64,000 nucleotides of DNA from an uncultured Bacteroidota bacterium (lineage in GTDB: Bacteria; Bacteroidota; Bacteroidia; Flavobacteriales; Flavobacteriaceae): assembly GCA_903842575.1 (NCBI GenBank), contig CAIMMM010000144.1, positions 1-64,000 of the forward strand. Reading direction: 5' to 3'. The notes under the pieces are model-generated. The model saw only the letters and a program-made list of their open reading frames with translations. It searched no databases and had not been told where the DNA came from. The translations under genes were made by a program, and so were the position numbers. Positions 54,472-62,696 of this stretch are shown piece after piece (the stretch's first letter is position 1; every line of letters starts with the position of its first letter).

Positions 54472-54499
54472 TTGACTTTACAAAGCGGTGGTTTCTTTG
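54472..54499 (+). promoter_or_regulatory. promoter of the TonB-dependent receptor
   Basis: TTG (54472-54474), 17-base spacer, TTTCTTTG (54492-54499), one mismatch to TAnnTTTG, 22 bases before the ATG. Confidence 0.55.
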
Positions 54500-54521
54500 C
54501 AATAAATTAACACAACGCTTT

Positions 54522-57272
54522 ATGAGATTTAAATTATCGTTACTTGTATTATTAATAAGCACATTAGGTTTTTCCCAAAACAAAGGGACTATAACAGGTT
54601 TATTAAGTGACAAAGAATCAAATAATCAACCTTTACCCTTTGCTAATGCAGTAATAAAAGGAACAACAATTGGAACAGCAACGGATGAAACTGGAAAATA
54701 TACTTTTACTGTTGCGCCTGGGGTGTATATAATTCAATTTAGTTTTATAGGTTATGAAAATGTAGAAGAAAAAGTTACTGTTGTAGCTGGAGAAACAATT
54801 ACTATTAATAAAACATTAGGATCAGGAGGTTACCAATTAAAAGACGTTGTGGTTCAAAGTAATGGAAACAGAGAAAAAGAAACGGCATTATTGTCAGAAC
54901 AAAAAAAAGCAGTTGAAATAAAACAAAGTATTGGGGCACAAGAAATGTCAAGAAAAGGGATTAGTGATGTAGCTACTGCCATTACAAAAACAACTGGAAT
55001 CACTAAACAAGAAGGTTCTGGAAATATTTTTGTTAGAGGATTAGGCGACAGATACAATTCGACAACCATGAATGGATTACCAATTCCATCGCAAGATCCT
55101 GAAAAGAAAAATTTAAATTTAGAAATATTCTCTACCGATATTGTAGAGTCTGTTTCAATTGATAAAGTATATAGCAGTAAATTATTCGGTGATTTTGCTG
55201 GAGGAAATATTGATATTATTTCTAAAGATTATAAAGGAAAAGGATTTTTAAAGCTAGATATTGGTTCAAAAGTCAATACCAATGCACTTGCTGAAGATAA
55301 TTTTAAATTACAAAAAGGATACAACAGTTTTGGATTTGGAACTGCTACAATTCCGAGTGAGCCTTTAACTTCTTATGGATTTAATACCTTACAATTAGAG
55401 AGTCAAAATCCTATTGCAGGTTCATTTGGTATTTCTGGAGGGAAATCATTTGAAATAGGGGAAAAAGGGAAATTAAGTCTTTTTGGAACCGCAAGCTATA
55501 GCAATGAATACGAGTCCATTACTGATGGCAGTATAAAAAGTGTTAATGGAGCTGGCGTGATTGCAAAAGACTTTGAGGAATATACTAGAATGAGCTATAA
55601 TACTAATTTTACGGCAATGGTAAATGCAGCCTATAAAATTAATGCGAATAACAAAATTAATTTTAACACCGTTTTTATTAATACTTCTTCACTTTCCAAA
55701 AGAGATTATACAGGTTATTTTGTAGACGGAGCTGAAGACAATAATGGTTTCATCCGAAGAAATAAATATGAAAAAAATGCCCTTTGGATTAATCAATTAT
55801 TAGGTGATCATAAGTTAACAGAACGCTCAAAATTCAATTGGGGAATATCTTATAACACCATTACCGGAGACCAACCAGATAGAACACAAAATGTTTTTAA
55901 TAAATATCCGCAAGGCTACATTCTTTTATCACAATCGGCAGCAAACAACCATAGATATTTCCAAAAATTGGAAGAGAATGAATTGGCTGCCAATCTTTCT
56001 GTAGATTATAAATTTAGAAAAACTGCTGATGGTGATTACAAAGGTAAATTCACTTTAGGATATTCTGCGAGAATAAAACATAGGGATTTTGAGGCAACCC
56101 AATTTAATTTCAAATCAAACAATGATCACTTAGCAGATGTTGTTGATATCAACAACTTAGACTTGTTTTTCAATCAGCAAAATTATGCTAATGGTTTCTT
56201 CGAAATTTCAACATTCCGCGGCGCTAGTTCTGCCCCAAATGCAACAAAACCACAATATTACAAAGGTGATTTGTTTGTTAACGGGGGCTATTTAAATACC
56301 GAATATAAATTTAACAGCAAATTGACTGCCTTCTTAGGTTTAAGAACCGAATATTTATTGCAAAAAACAAAATGGAACACTTCATTAGCTCCATCAGGTG
56401 ATAAAGCAAAATTGGATAAAATTGCTTTTTTACCAAGCTTAACAATGAAGTATGAATTGAACGAAAAACAAAATCTTCGATTTGGGTTTAGTAAAACGTA
56501 CACATTTCCTCAGTTTAAAGAAAGTGTGCCGTTTATTTATGAAGAAGTAGATGAAACAAAATTTGGTAATCCAGATTTGTATGAGTCTGACGACTACAAT
56601 TTGGATCTTAAATGGGAAATGTTCCCGAAAAGTGAAGAATTAATTTCGTTTACTGCTTTTGGAAAATACATTCAAAATCCAATCAACGAAGTAACTATTG
56701 TTTCTTCAACCAATGATGTTTCGTTCATAAATACAGGAGATTATGGATATGTTGCTGGAGCCGAAGCCGAATACAGAAAATTACTTTTCAATTATGGTGA
56801 AATCAATGCAAACAAACTTTCTGCGGGTATAAATTTTTCTTATTTATACAGCAATCAAGAACTGAGTTCTACTAAGGTAATCAAGGAAACCGATTTTAAT
56901 GTGGCGTTTACCGATAAAGAAAGCCGGTTAACTGGAGCCTCTGATTTATTATTAAATGCTGATATTTCATTCTTAAAAGAGTGGAATAATAAAGAAAGTA
57001 ACCTGAACTCCACTTTGGCATTTACCCAATTTTCAGACAGGGTATATTCTCTCGGAACTAACGGAAGGGGAAATCAAATTGACAAAGCATTTGGTTCTTT
57101 AGATTTCATAACTAAAGTAAAATTAAGTAAGCGTTTAGGATTTGGATTTGTCGCAAAAAATATTTTAAACCCTGCTATTGAAAGAGTTCAGGAAAACAGC
57201 AATGGTGATGTAACCGTTCTATCATACAAAAAAGGAATAACTGCAAGTTTAGGAATCAACTATCAATTCTAA
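54522..57272 (+). CDS. TonB-dependent outer-membrane receptor
   Basis: 916 residues. Signal peptide (MRFKLSLLVLLISTLGFS), then a carboxypeptidase-like regulatory domain (about 22-105, GTITGLLSDKESNNQPLPFANAVIKG), a plug domain (about 140-225, with NIFVRGLGDRYNSTTMNGLPIPSQDP and GDFAGGNIDIISKD) and a 22-stranded barrel ending IGINYQF-like with a terminal Phe. Substrate is unknown. Its divergent neighbour is a PhoB-like regulator and the next gene downstream is a beta-helix lipoprotein, suggesting a two-component-controlled uptake unit. A SusD partner is absent. Confidence 0.93.
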   Translation: MRFKLSLLVLLISTLGFSQNKGTITGLLSDKESNNQPLPFANAVIKGTTIGTATDETGKYTFTVAPGVYIIQFSFIGYENVEEKVTVVAGETITINKTLGSGGYQLKDVVVQSNGNREKETALLSEQKKAVEIKQSIGAQEMSRKGISDVATAITKTTGITKQEGSGNIFVRGLGDRYNSTTMNGLPIPSQDPEKKNLNLEIFSTDIVESVSIDKVYSSKLFGDFAGGNIDIISKDYKGKGFLKLDIGSKVNTNALAEDNFKLQKGYNSFGFGTATIPSEPLTSYGFNTLQLESQNPIAGSFGISGGKSFEIGEKGKLSLFGTASYSNEYESITDGSIKSVNGAGVIAKDFEEYTRMSYNTNFTAMVNAAYKINANNKINFNTVFINTSSLSKRDYTGYFVDGAEDNNGFIRRNKYEKNALWINQLLGDHKLTERSKFNWGISYNTITGDQPDRTQNVFNKYPQGYILLSQSAANNHRYFQKLEENELAANLSVDYKFRKTADGDYKGKFTLGYSARIKHRDFEATQFNFKSNNDHLADVVDINNLDLFFNQQNYANGFFEISTFRGASSAPNATKPQYYKGDLFVNGGYLNTEYKFNSKLTAFLGLRTEYLLQKTKWNTSLAPSGDKAKLDKIAFLPSLTMKYELNEKQNLRFGFSKTYTFPQFKESVPFIYEEVDETKFGNPDLYESDDYNLDLKWEMFPKSEELISFTAFGKYIQNPINEVTIVSSTNDVSFINTGDYGYVAGAEAEYRKLLFNYGEINANKLSAGINFSYLYSNQELSSTKVIKETDFNVAFTDKESRLTGASDLLLNADISFLKEWNNKESNLNSTLAFTQFSDRVYSLGTNGRGNQIDKAFGSLDFITKVKLSKRLGFGFVAKNILNPAIERVQENSNGDVTVLSYKKGITASLGINYQF

Positions 57273-57291
57273 AATACATTAAAATCATATT

Positions 57292-57324
57292 AAAAAAGAG
57301 CAATTATTACAATTGCTCTTTTTT
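57292..57324 (+). terminator. terminator of the TonB-dependent receptor
   Basis: AAAGAGCAATT/AATTGCTCTTT stem with a 5-base loop and T-run, 20 bases after the receptor stop. Confidence 0.8.
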
Positions 57325-57338
57325 ATTTCCCTTTTTCC

Positions 57339-57355
57339 TTAACATTAGTAACATT
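57339..57355 (+). promoter_or_regulatory. TTAACATT/GTAACATT direct repeat upstream of the lipoprotein
   Basis: Two 8-base near-copies spaced 9 bases apart (TTAACATTA, GTAACATTC), about 120 bases before the ATG at 57475. The second is identical to part of the repeat at 59118-59128. Regulator binding is conjecture. Confidence 0.3.
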
Positions 57356-57474
57356 CTAGTAATCTTAAATTAGAGTTTTAATAAACTAACAATCATGTTT
57401 GCTTAACGTTCAAAATAATAATATGAACCAAATTTGTACCAACAAAATAACTATAAATTTTATTTAAAAAAAAA

Positions 57475-58647
57475 ATGAAAAAATCAATCGTAAAATTATT
57501 TGGCCTTTTAACTATCATTGGTAGTTTATTTACAAGTTGTTCGTCTTCGGATAGTGGTCCATCGTCAACATTTGTTGTAGATGCAAACAATTTTCAAGGA
57601 ACTATTAACGATGGTGAAGTTGTACTTAATGCAAGCACCGTTTACACATTAACTGGAGCAATTAAAATTGCAGACGGAGCAACTTTAACTATTCCTGCAG
57701 GAACAGTAATTGAAGCATCTGGCGGAACTTCTTCCTATATAGCTGTAGAGCAAGGAGGAAAAATATATGTAAATGGTACTGCTTCAAATCCTGTAATTAT
57801 GACAAGTGCTAATACTGTAAAAACCCCTGGAGATTGGGGTGGATTAGTAATTTGTGGAAGAGCACCAATCAATGATGTTTCTGGTGGGACATCAACAGCA
57901 CAATCGGAAGTTGCCGATTTGACTTATGGTGGAATAATTGCTAATGATAATTCGGGTTCTATTAGATATTTAAGAATTGAATATACAGGTGCTAATTTTA
58001 GCGCAGTAAAAGAATTTAACGGGGTTTCTCTTTTTGGAGTTGGATCAGGAACTACATTCGAATATGTTCAGTGTTATCATGGTGCTGATGATGGTTTTGA
58101 ATTTTTTGGAGGAACTGTGAATACTTCAAACTTGGTTTCTTTTGGAAATGAAGATGACCAATTTGACTGGACTGAAGGTTGGAATGGAACCAATACAAAT
58201 TGGTATGGAAAAGAAGCTTTTGGCAAAGGAAACAGAGGAATAGAAGCAGATAATTATGAGCTTGGCTTCGCAAATACTCCAATTGCAAATCCTTCAATTA
58301 CAAACTTAACTTTGGTTGGTCCTGGAAGCACAGCAGATGCTGTTGTATATGCTGAAAATGACGGACTTAAATTAAGAAGAGGAACTAGAGGAATTTTTTC
58401 AAATGTTCACTTAAGTGGATGGAAAGTTGGTTTTAATGTTGAACATGACGAAACAATTGCAGGAGTTGGAACAGCTCTAAAAGCTACAAACGTTACTTAT
58501 GTTGATGTTGCAACAAACACAAAAGGCAAAAACACAGCTGGCATTGCCACTGATGTTACTGCTGTAGCTACAGCAGGTACTGCGACCGGAGCTGGAAATG
58601 GCGCTGCTGCTCCAACATGGACAACTGGCTGGACATTAGGATTATAA
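57475..58647 (+). CDS. lipoprotein with parallel beta-helix-like domain
   Basis: 390 residues. Lipobox Thr-Ser-Cys (SLFTSC, Cys about 22). The body is a series of short strands with Gly/Asn/Val/Ile text: GAIKIADGATLTIPAGTVIEA, GGKIYVNGTASNPVIMTSANT, WGGLVICGRAPIN, as in right-handed beta-helix proteins of Bacteroidota. It is a probable outer-membrane, surface-exposed lipoprotein associated with the TonB receptor upstream. Automatic annotation sometimes calls homologues multidrug transporters; nothing here supports that. Function unknown; a substrate-binding or scaffold role is inferred. Confidence 0.72.
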   Translation: MKKSIVKLFGLLTIIGSLFTSCSSSDSGPSSTFVVDANNFQGTINDGEVVLNASTVYTLTGAIKIADGATLTIPAGTVIEASGGTSSYIAVEQGGKIYVNGTASNPVIMTSANTVKTPGDWGGLVICGRAPINDVSGGTSTAQSEVADLTYGGIIANDNSGSIRYLRIEYTGANFSAVKEFNGVSLFGVGSGTTFEYVQCYHGADDGFEFFGGTVNTSNLVSFGNEDDQFDWTEGWNGTNTNWYGKEAFGKGNRGIEADNYELGFANTPIANPSITNLTLVGPGSTADAVVYAENDGLKLRRGTRGIFSNVHLSGWKVGFNVEHDETIAGVGTALKATNVTYVDVATNTKGKNTAGIATDVTAVATAGTATGAGNGAAAPTWTTGWTLGL

Positions 58648-58660
58648 AAAATCATTTAAT

Positions 58661-58698
58661 AAAAAAAAGTTCGTCTAGAGATAGACGAACTTTTTTTA
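58661..58698. terminator. bidirectional terminator, lipoprotein / YwqK-like
   Basis: AAAGTTCGTCTA/TAGACGAACTTT 12-bp stem with a 4-base loop, long A-run and T-run, between convergent genes. Confidence 0.88.
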
Positions 58699-58717
58699 TT
58701 TGTCATTGCAAACAAAT

Positions 58718-59041
58718 CTAATTCTTAACAGCAACGGCATATTGATTGTTTGAAAAATCAACTTCTCTTACAGCAACATTGTCTGCAAAATAAATCCATT
58801 TTCCTGATTTAACACCATTTGAATATTCTGCAATAGAAGTTAATGAACCATTGACATCATAAGCCATCCATTTACCTTCTAATTTACCTTCTTTAAAATA
58901 TCCTACTTGCTGAATCGTACCATTATCATAATGGTAAGTTGCTTTAACCAATTGTCCTTCCGCTTCAAGAGTAGGTTTTTCATTTTGACCAAATCCAAAT
59001 CCAGTCATCAATATAGCTATTAATACAATAATATTTTTCAT
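58718..59041 (-). CDS. secreted YwqK/MORN-repeat-like protein
   Basis: 107 residues with a signal peptide (IAILMTGFGFGQ). Repeated units such as YHYDNGTIQQVGYFKEGKLEGKW and NGSLTSIAEYSNGVKSGKW match YwqK/MORN-type repeats, which form small beta-hairpin platforms; homologues are variously annotated as YwqK antitoxin-like or MORN proteins. Nothing nearby is a toxin, so I give no antitoxin role. It is convergent with the beta-helix lipoprotein, and its promoter region carries a TTAACAATT/GTAACATT pair 11 bases apart. Confidence 0.78.
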   Translation of the reverse strand: MKNIIVLIAILMTGFGFGQNEKPTLEAEGQLVKATYHYDNGTIQQVGYFKEGKLEGKWMAYDVNGSLTSIAEYSNGVKSGKWIYFADNVAVREVDFSNNQYAVAVKN

Positions 59042-59071
59042 AATTTGGGAGTTTTAATTATTATTACAGAA

Positions 59072-59079
59072 CAAATATA
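59072..59079 (-). promoter_or_regulatory. -7 element of the YwqK-like gene
   Basis: TATATTTG 30 bases before the ATG, but no TTG at the 17-20 base distance. A TTAACAATT/GTAACATT pair (59110-59128, 11-base spacing) sits 30-49 bases upstream, so the promoter could need an activator. Confidence 0.5.
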
Positions 59080-59274
59080 TGTATAAATTTACAATAAAAA
59101 AACTTTTTGTTAACAATTTAGTAACATTAACGTTTTTTAACACTTTGCTTTCATGCAAATATTTTTAAACTTAAAACTAAATTATGCTTTATTTTATACC
59201 AACTTGGTGTTAAATATTTTAAATTTGGTATAGTAATTGAAAACTTTTTGTAATTTTACAAAATCCAAATCTGA

Positions 59275-59613
59275 ATGATGGCTAAAAATTACTTTTATAT
59301 TGCACTTTTATTGTTTTCTTTTATTTCTTTCGGTAGCAATGCACAAGAAAACAAAACACAACCTAAAACACAAGACACTTCTATTGATGGCTTGAGTTTT
59401 TATCCTAATCCTGTGAGTAATGGCAAAATTTACATTACTTCAAAATCTTCCCTAGATAAAGAAATTGCCATTTTTGATGTGCTTGGTAAAAAAGTGCTAC
59501 AAACCCTTATAAATTCAAAAGAATTAAACATTGGCACAATTCCTCCTGGAGTTTATATCATCAAAATTCGCGAAGGCGAAGCTACCGCTACTAGAAAACT
59601 TATAGTCAGATAG
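59275..59613 (+). CDS. minimal T9SS type A protein (signal peptide plus sorting domain)
   Basis: 112 residues (or 111 from the second ATG). After a signal peptide (about 1-24, FISFGSNAQ) only 15 linker residues precede the T9SS type A sorting domain (FYPNPVSNGKIYITSKSSLDKEIAIF, ending RKLIVR). There is no cargo domain. It is closely similar to the C-terminus of the protein at 59718. It might saturate or test the sorting machinery, act as a decoy, or be a remnant; none is shown. The gene is intact with no frameshift. Confidence 0.8.
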   Translation: MMAKNYFYIALLLFSFISFGSNAQENKTQPKTQDTSIDGLSFYPNPVSNGKIYITSKSSLDKEIAIFDVLGKKVLQTLINSKELNIGTIPPGVYIIKIREGEATATRKLIVR

Positions 59614-59686
59614 TTAAGCATACTTATCATAATTTAATCATAACCTTTTTTTTACGTGCTTTTTTTTAACAATGAAAAATTGTTTG

Positions 59687-59694
59687 TATATTTG
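59687..59694 (+). promoter_or_regulatory. -7 element of T9SS gene 59718
   Basis: TATATTTG 23 bases before the ATG, typical spacing. -33 region T-rich. Confidence 0.55.
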
Positions 59695-59717
59695 TTGACT
59701 AATTAAATTTTAAAAAA

Positions 59718-61595
59718 ATGAAAAAACTTTACTCTTTATTATTACTAGCTGTAACCACAGTATCTTTTGGACAAATTTTCTCCGATAATTTAAACTACAC
59801 TGACGCTGCTTTATTAACTGATAATGGTTGGACTGCACATAGTGGCGGAACTACAAACCCAATTGATGTAGGCGCTTCTAATGGATTAACGTATACTGGA
59901 TATTCTGGGCTAACAGGTTATGAAGCAGCTGTTGAAGGGAATGCTGCGCTACTTGACCAGAATGGTCAAGATGTTAATAAAACTTTCCTAACTCCCGTTA
60001 CATCTGGAACTTTATACTATTCATTTCTAGTAAATGTTACTTCTGGCGATGCTGGTTATTTTACACATATAGGTACTTCAACAAATTTTGCTGCTAGAAT
60101 CTTTGTAAAACCTTCAACAACTTCTGGAAAGATTAATTTTGGAATTTCTAATACTGGCACGGCTTCTTTTGCTGCAGTTCCAACGGATTATGATTTAAAC
60201 ACAACCTACTTAATAATAGTGAAGTATGATGTTTCTACTACTGGTGCTGCTAGTATTTGGGTTAGATCAACAGGTATTCCGGCAACTGAAACTACCGCTG
60301 GGACACCAGAGCACACAACTTCAGGTTCAGGACAAGCTTCAATTAACGCTGTTTATTTACGTCAATACGTTGCAACACAAAACATTACTATTGATGGATT
60401 ATTGGTTTATGCAACATGGTTTGGAACAACTCCATGTTCATTAACATTAGGCAATGGAACTACAGCATGTAATGCTATAACTCCAGCAATTGATACTTAT
60501 AATGTGACTTTTGCCTATACTGGTGGAAATACCGGATCATACACTTTAGCTACTAACGCAGGTACAATAGGCGGAAACAATCCATCAACTACAGCTGCTG
60601 GAGATATTACAATATCTAACATTCCAGAAGGAACGAACGTAACTTTAACAGTTACTGGTGCTTGTTCTTTTTCAAAACTAGTAACAGCTCCTGAGTGTAA
60701 ACCTGTGAATGCATTGCCTTATAGTGAAGGCTTTCCTTATACAGTTGGTAACTCATTAGGATTAGAGCAAAAATGGACTAACGTAAATACTGGCGACAAT
60801 GTTGTAGTTAGTGCTGGTAGTTTAACTTATGCAGGCGTTACCTCAACAGGAGATTCAGTAACTTTTAATGGAGCTGGGATTGACTGTTTTACACCTTTTA
60901 CTGCAACTACAGCAGGTACGATTTATGCGGCATTTTTATTTAATGTAACTGAGTTACAAGGTGTAACTGATGGTAATTCTACTTATTTTGCAACTCTTAC
61001 CGATGATTTAAAAGGATTCAAGGGTAGATTATTTTTGAAAAGAACAGGGCCGACGTTCCAAATTGGTTTGGATGTTGCTTCAACAACAACAAATTTAGAT
61101 GGTAATCTAATAAATATTGGGGAAACGGTATACATCGTTATGGGGTATGACTTCACCTCTAATTTATTAGATGTTTGGATAAATCCTACTAATGGAGCAG
61201 CTCCAACTTTAGGGTTAGTTCCAGTAACGCCTTTTGCTAATTTAGGCGGATTTTTATTAAGACAAGATGCTGCTAACACAACGCCAACTATTGTTTTTGA
61301 CGAGTTGAGAGTAGTAACTTCTTTAGCTGATTTAGGATTGAATCTTAGTACAAAATCGAACACGATTACAGGACTTAATGTATATCCAAATCCTGTTACA
61401 AATGGCAAACTATATATTACTTCGGATAGCGGCGCTGATAAAACAGTAGTTATTTATGATATTCTAGGAAAACAAGTAATCAATACTACTGTAATGAATG
61501 ACGTAGTAAATGTTAGCGGATTAAACGCTGGTGTTTACATCGTTAAAATTACAGAAGCCGGAAATACAGCTACAAGAAAATTAATTATTAGATAA
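59718..61595 (+). CDS. T9SS type A sorted secreted protein
   Basis: 625 residues. Signal peptide (LLLAVTTVSFG), then two similar beta-sandwich domains (about 20-240 and 335-545): the first contains FSDNLNYTDAALLTDNGWTAHSGG, the second LPYSEGFPYTVGNSLGLEQKW, each followed by a YYSFLVNVTSGDAG / IYAAFLFNVTELQG segment. A Cys-rich linker lies between (about 240-330). The T9SS type A domain (about 545-625, VYPNPVTNGK, ending RKLIIR) directs it to the surface. Laminin-G/jelly-roll-like folds are plausible, so it may bind glycans; not shown. Confidence 0.88.
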   Translation: MKKLYSLLLLAVTTVSFGQIFSDNLNYTDAALLTDNGWTAHSGGTTNPIDVGASNGLTYTGYSGLTGYEAAVEGNAALLDQNGQDVNKTFLTPVTSGTLYYSFLVNVTSGDAGYFTHIGTSTNFAARIFVKPSTTSGKINFGISNTGTASFAAVPTDYDLNTTYLIIVKYDVSTTGAASIWVRSTGIPATETTAGTPEHTTSGSGQASINAVYLRQYVATQNITIDGLLVYATWFGTTPCSLTLGNGTTACNAITPAIDTYNVTFAYTGGNTGSYTLATNAGTIGGNNPSTTAAGDITISNIPEGTNVTLTVTGACSFSKLVTAPECKPVNALPYSEGFPYTVGNSLGLEQKWTNVNTGDNVVVSAGSLTYAGVTSTGDSVTFNGAGIDCFTPFTATTAGTIYAAFLFNVTELQGVTDGNSTYFATLTDDLKGFKGRLFLKRTGPTFQIGLDVASTTTNLDGNLINIGETVYIVMGYDFTSNLLDVWINPTNGAAPTLGLVPVTPFANLGGFLLRQDAANTTPTIVFDELRVVTSLADLGLNLSTKSNTITGLNVYPNPVTNGKLYITSDSGADKTVVIYDILGKQVINTTVMNDVVNVSGLNAGVYIVKITEAGNTATRKLIIR

Positions 61596-61615
61596 TTAAT
61601 TTCAAACAATAATTC

Positions 61616-61646
61616 AAAAGCTCCAATTCACGTTGGAGCTTTTTTA
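61616..61646 (+). terminator. terminator of T9SS gene 59718
   Basis: AAAGCTCCAA/TTGGAGCTTT stem with T6, 22 bases after the stop. Confidence 0.85.
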
Positions 61647-61654
61647 TTTTATAC

Positions 61655-61662
61655 TACTTTTG
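61655..61662 (+). promoter_or_regulatory. -7 element of the LuxE-like gene
   Basis: TACTTTTG ends 14 bases before TTG 61677, so the leader would be very short or absent. Confidence 0.5.
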
Positions 61663-61676
61663 TAAAAAAATTATTC

Positions 61677-62657
61677 TTGATTACTTCCCAGGACATATTC
61701 ACAATTTCTAGCCAAAAGCAATTTGAAAAAATAGCCTTGAAAGTTTTTCGTTATCAGCATGAAAACAATCTTGTTTATCAAGCGTTTTGTGATTTTTTGA
61801 AAGTGGAAAAAGGAAGTGTAAAATCTTTGGAGCAGATTCCTTTTTTACCCATACAGTTTTTCAAATCGCATGATGTTGTTTCTAACAACAACCCTATTCA
61901 AGAAACATTTGTTAGTAGCGGAACAACGGGAATGATAACTAGCAAACATTTAATTACCGATGTTTCGATTTATGCTGAAAGTTATAAAAAAGGCTTTTCC
62001 GAATTCTATGGCAACATAGAAGATTACGCCATTTTGGCTTTATTGCCTTCCTATTTAGAAAGGGAAGGTTCATCTTTGATTTATATGGTCAAAGATTTAA
62101 TTGCGCTTTCCAATAATCCAAATAGCGATTTTTATTTGAATGATTATGATGCATTAATTGAGAAACTTATTGCTTTAGACAACTCTGGACAAAATGTGCT
62201 TTTAATTGGAGTTACCTATGCATTATTGGTTTTAATCGAACAAAAACAGTTTAAATTGAAAAACACCATTATAATGGAAACTGGTGGCATGAAAGGAAAA
62301 CGTAAAGAAATCATACGCGAAGAATTACACGAAATACTTTGTAAAGGCTTTGGAGTTTCGAGCATTCATTCCGAATATGGCATGACCGAATTGTTATCAC
62401 AAGCGTATTCATTAGGCCATGGAATTTTTGAATGTCCCAATTGGATGAACATTCTTATTCGAGATACCGAAGACGCTATGTCTTATGTTACCTCTGGGAA
62501 AACTGGCGGTATGAATGTCATTGATTTGGCCAATATCAATTCGTGTTCCTTTATTGCCACACAGGATTTGGGCAAAAAATATCCTAACAATTCGTTTGAA
62601 GTATTGGGACGTTTTGATAATTCGGATATTCGCGGTTGTAATTTGATGGTGATATAA
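61677..62657 (+). CDS. LuxE-like acyl-protein synthetase / ANL-related acyltransferase
   Basis: 326 residues. The ANL-type phosphate loop appears as FVSSGTTGMITSKH (about 78-91) and the downstream motif as SEYGMTELLSQAY (about 235-247). This short form is the LuxE-type acyl-protein synthetase family, which activates a fatty acid as acyl-adenylate. Such genes occur in Bacteroidota near surface-polysaccharide or T9SS loci. The start is TTG 61677 (no earlier ATG). The substrate is unknown. Neighbours: T9SS gene upstream, an unknown secreted protein downstream. Confidence 0.75.
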   Translation: MITSQDIFTISSQKQFEKIALKVFRYQHENNLVYQAFCDFLKVEKGSVKSLEQIPFLPIQFFKSHDVVSNNNPIQETFVSSGTTGMITSKHLITDVSIYAESYKKGFSEFYGNIEDYAILALLPSYLEREGSSLIYMVKDLIALSNNPNSDFYLNDYDALIEKLIALDNSGQNVLLIGVTYALLVLIEQKQFKLKNTIIMETGGMKGKRKEIIREELHEILCKGFGVSSIHSEYGMTELLSQAYSLGHGIFECPNWMNILIRDTEDAMSYVTSGKTGGMNVIDLANINSCSFIATQDLGKKYPNNSFEVLGRFDNSDIRGCNLMVI

Positions 62658-62696
62658 TAGTGTTTACTTTTCTTCGTTATGTTATAAATCTAAACC

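Noticed and set aside
58718-59041. toxin-antitoxin module suggested by YwqK resemblance
   Set aside because: The protein has a signal peptide and no toxin partner; the similarity is to the repeat units only.
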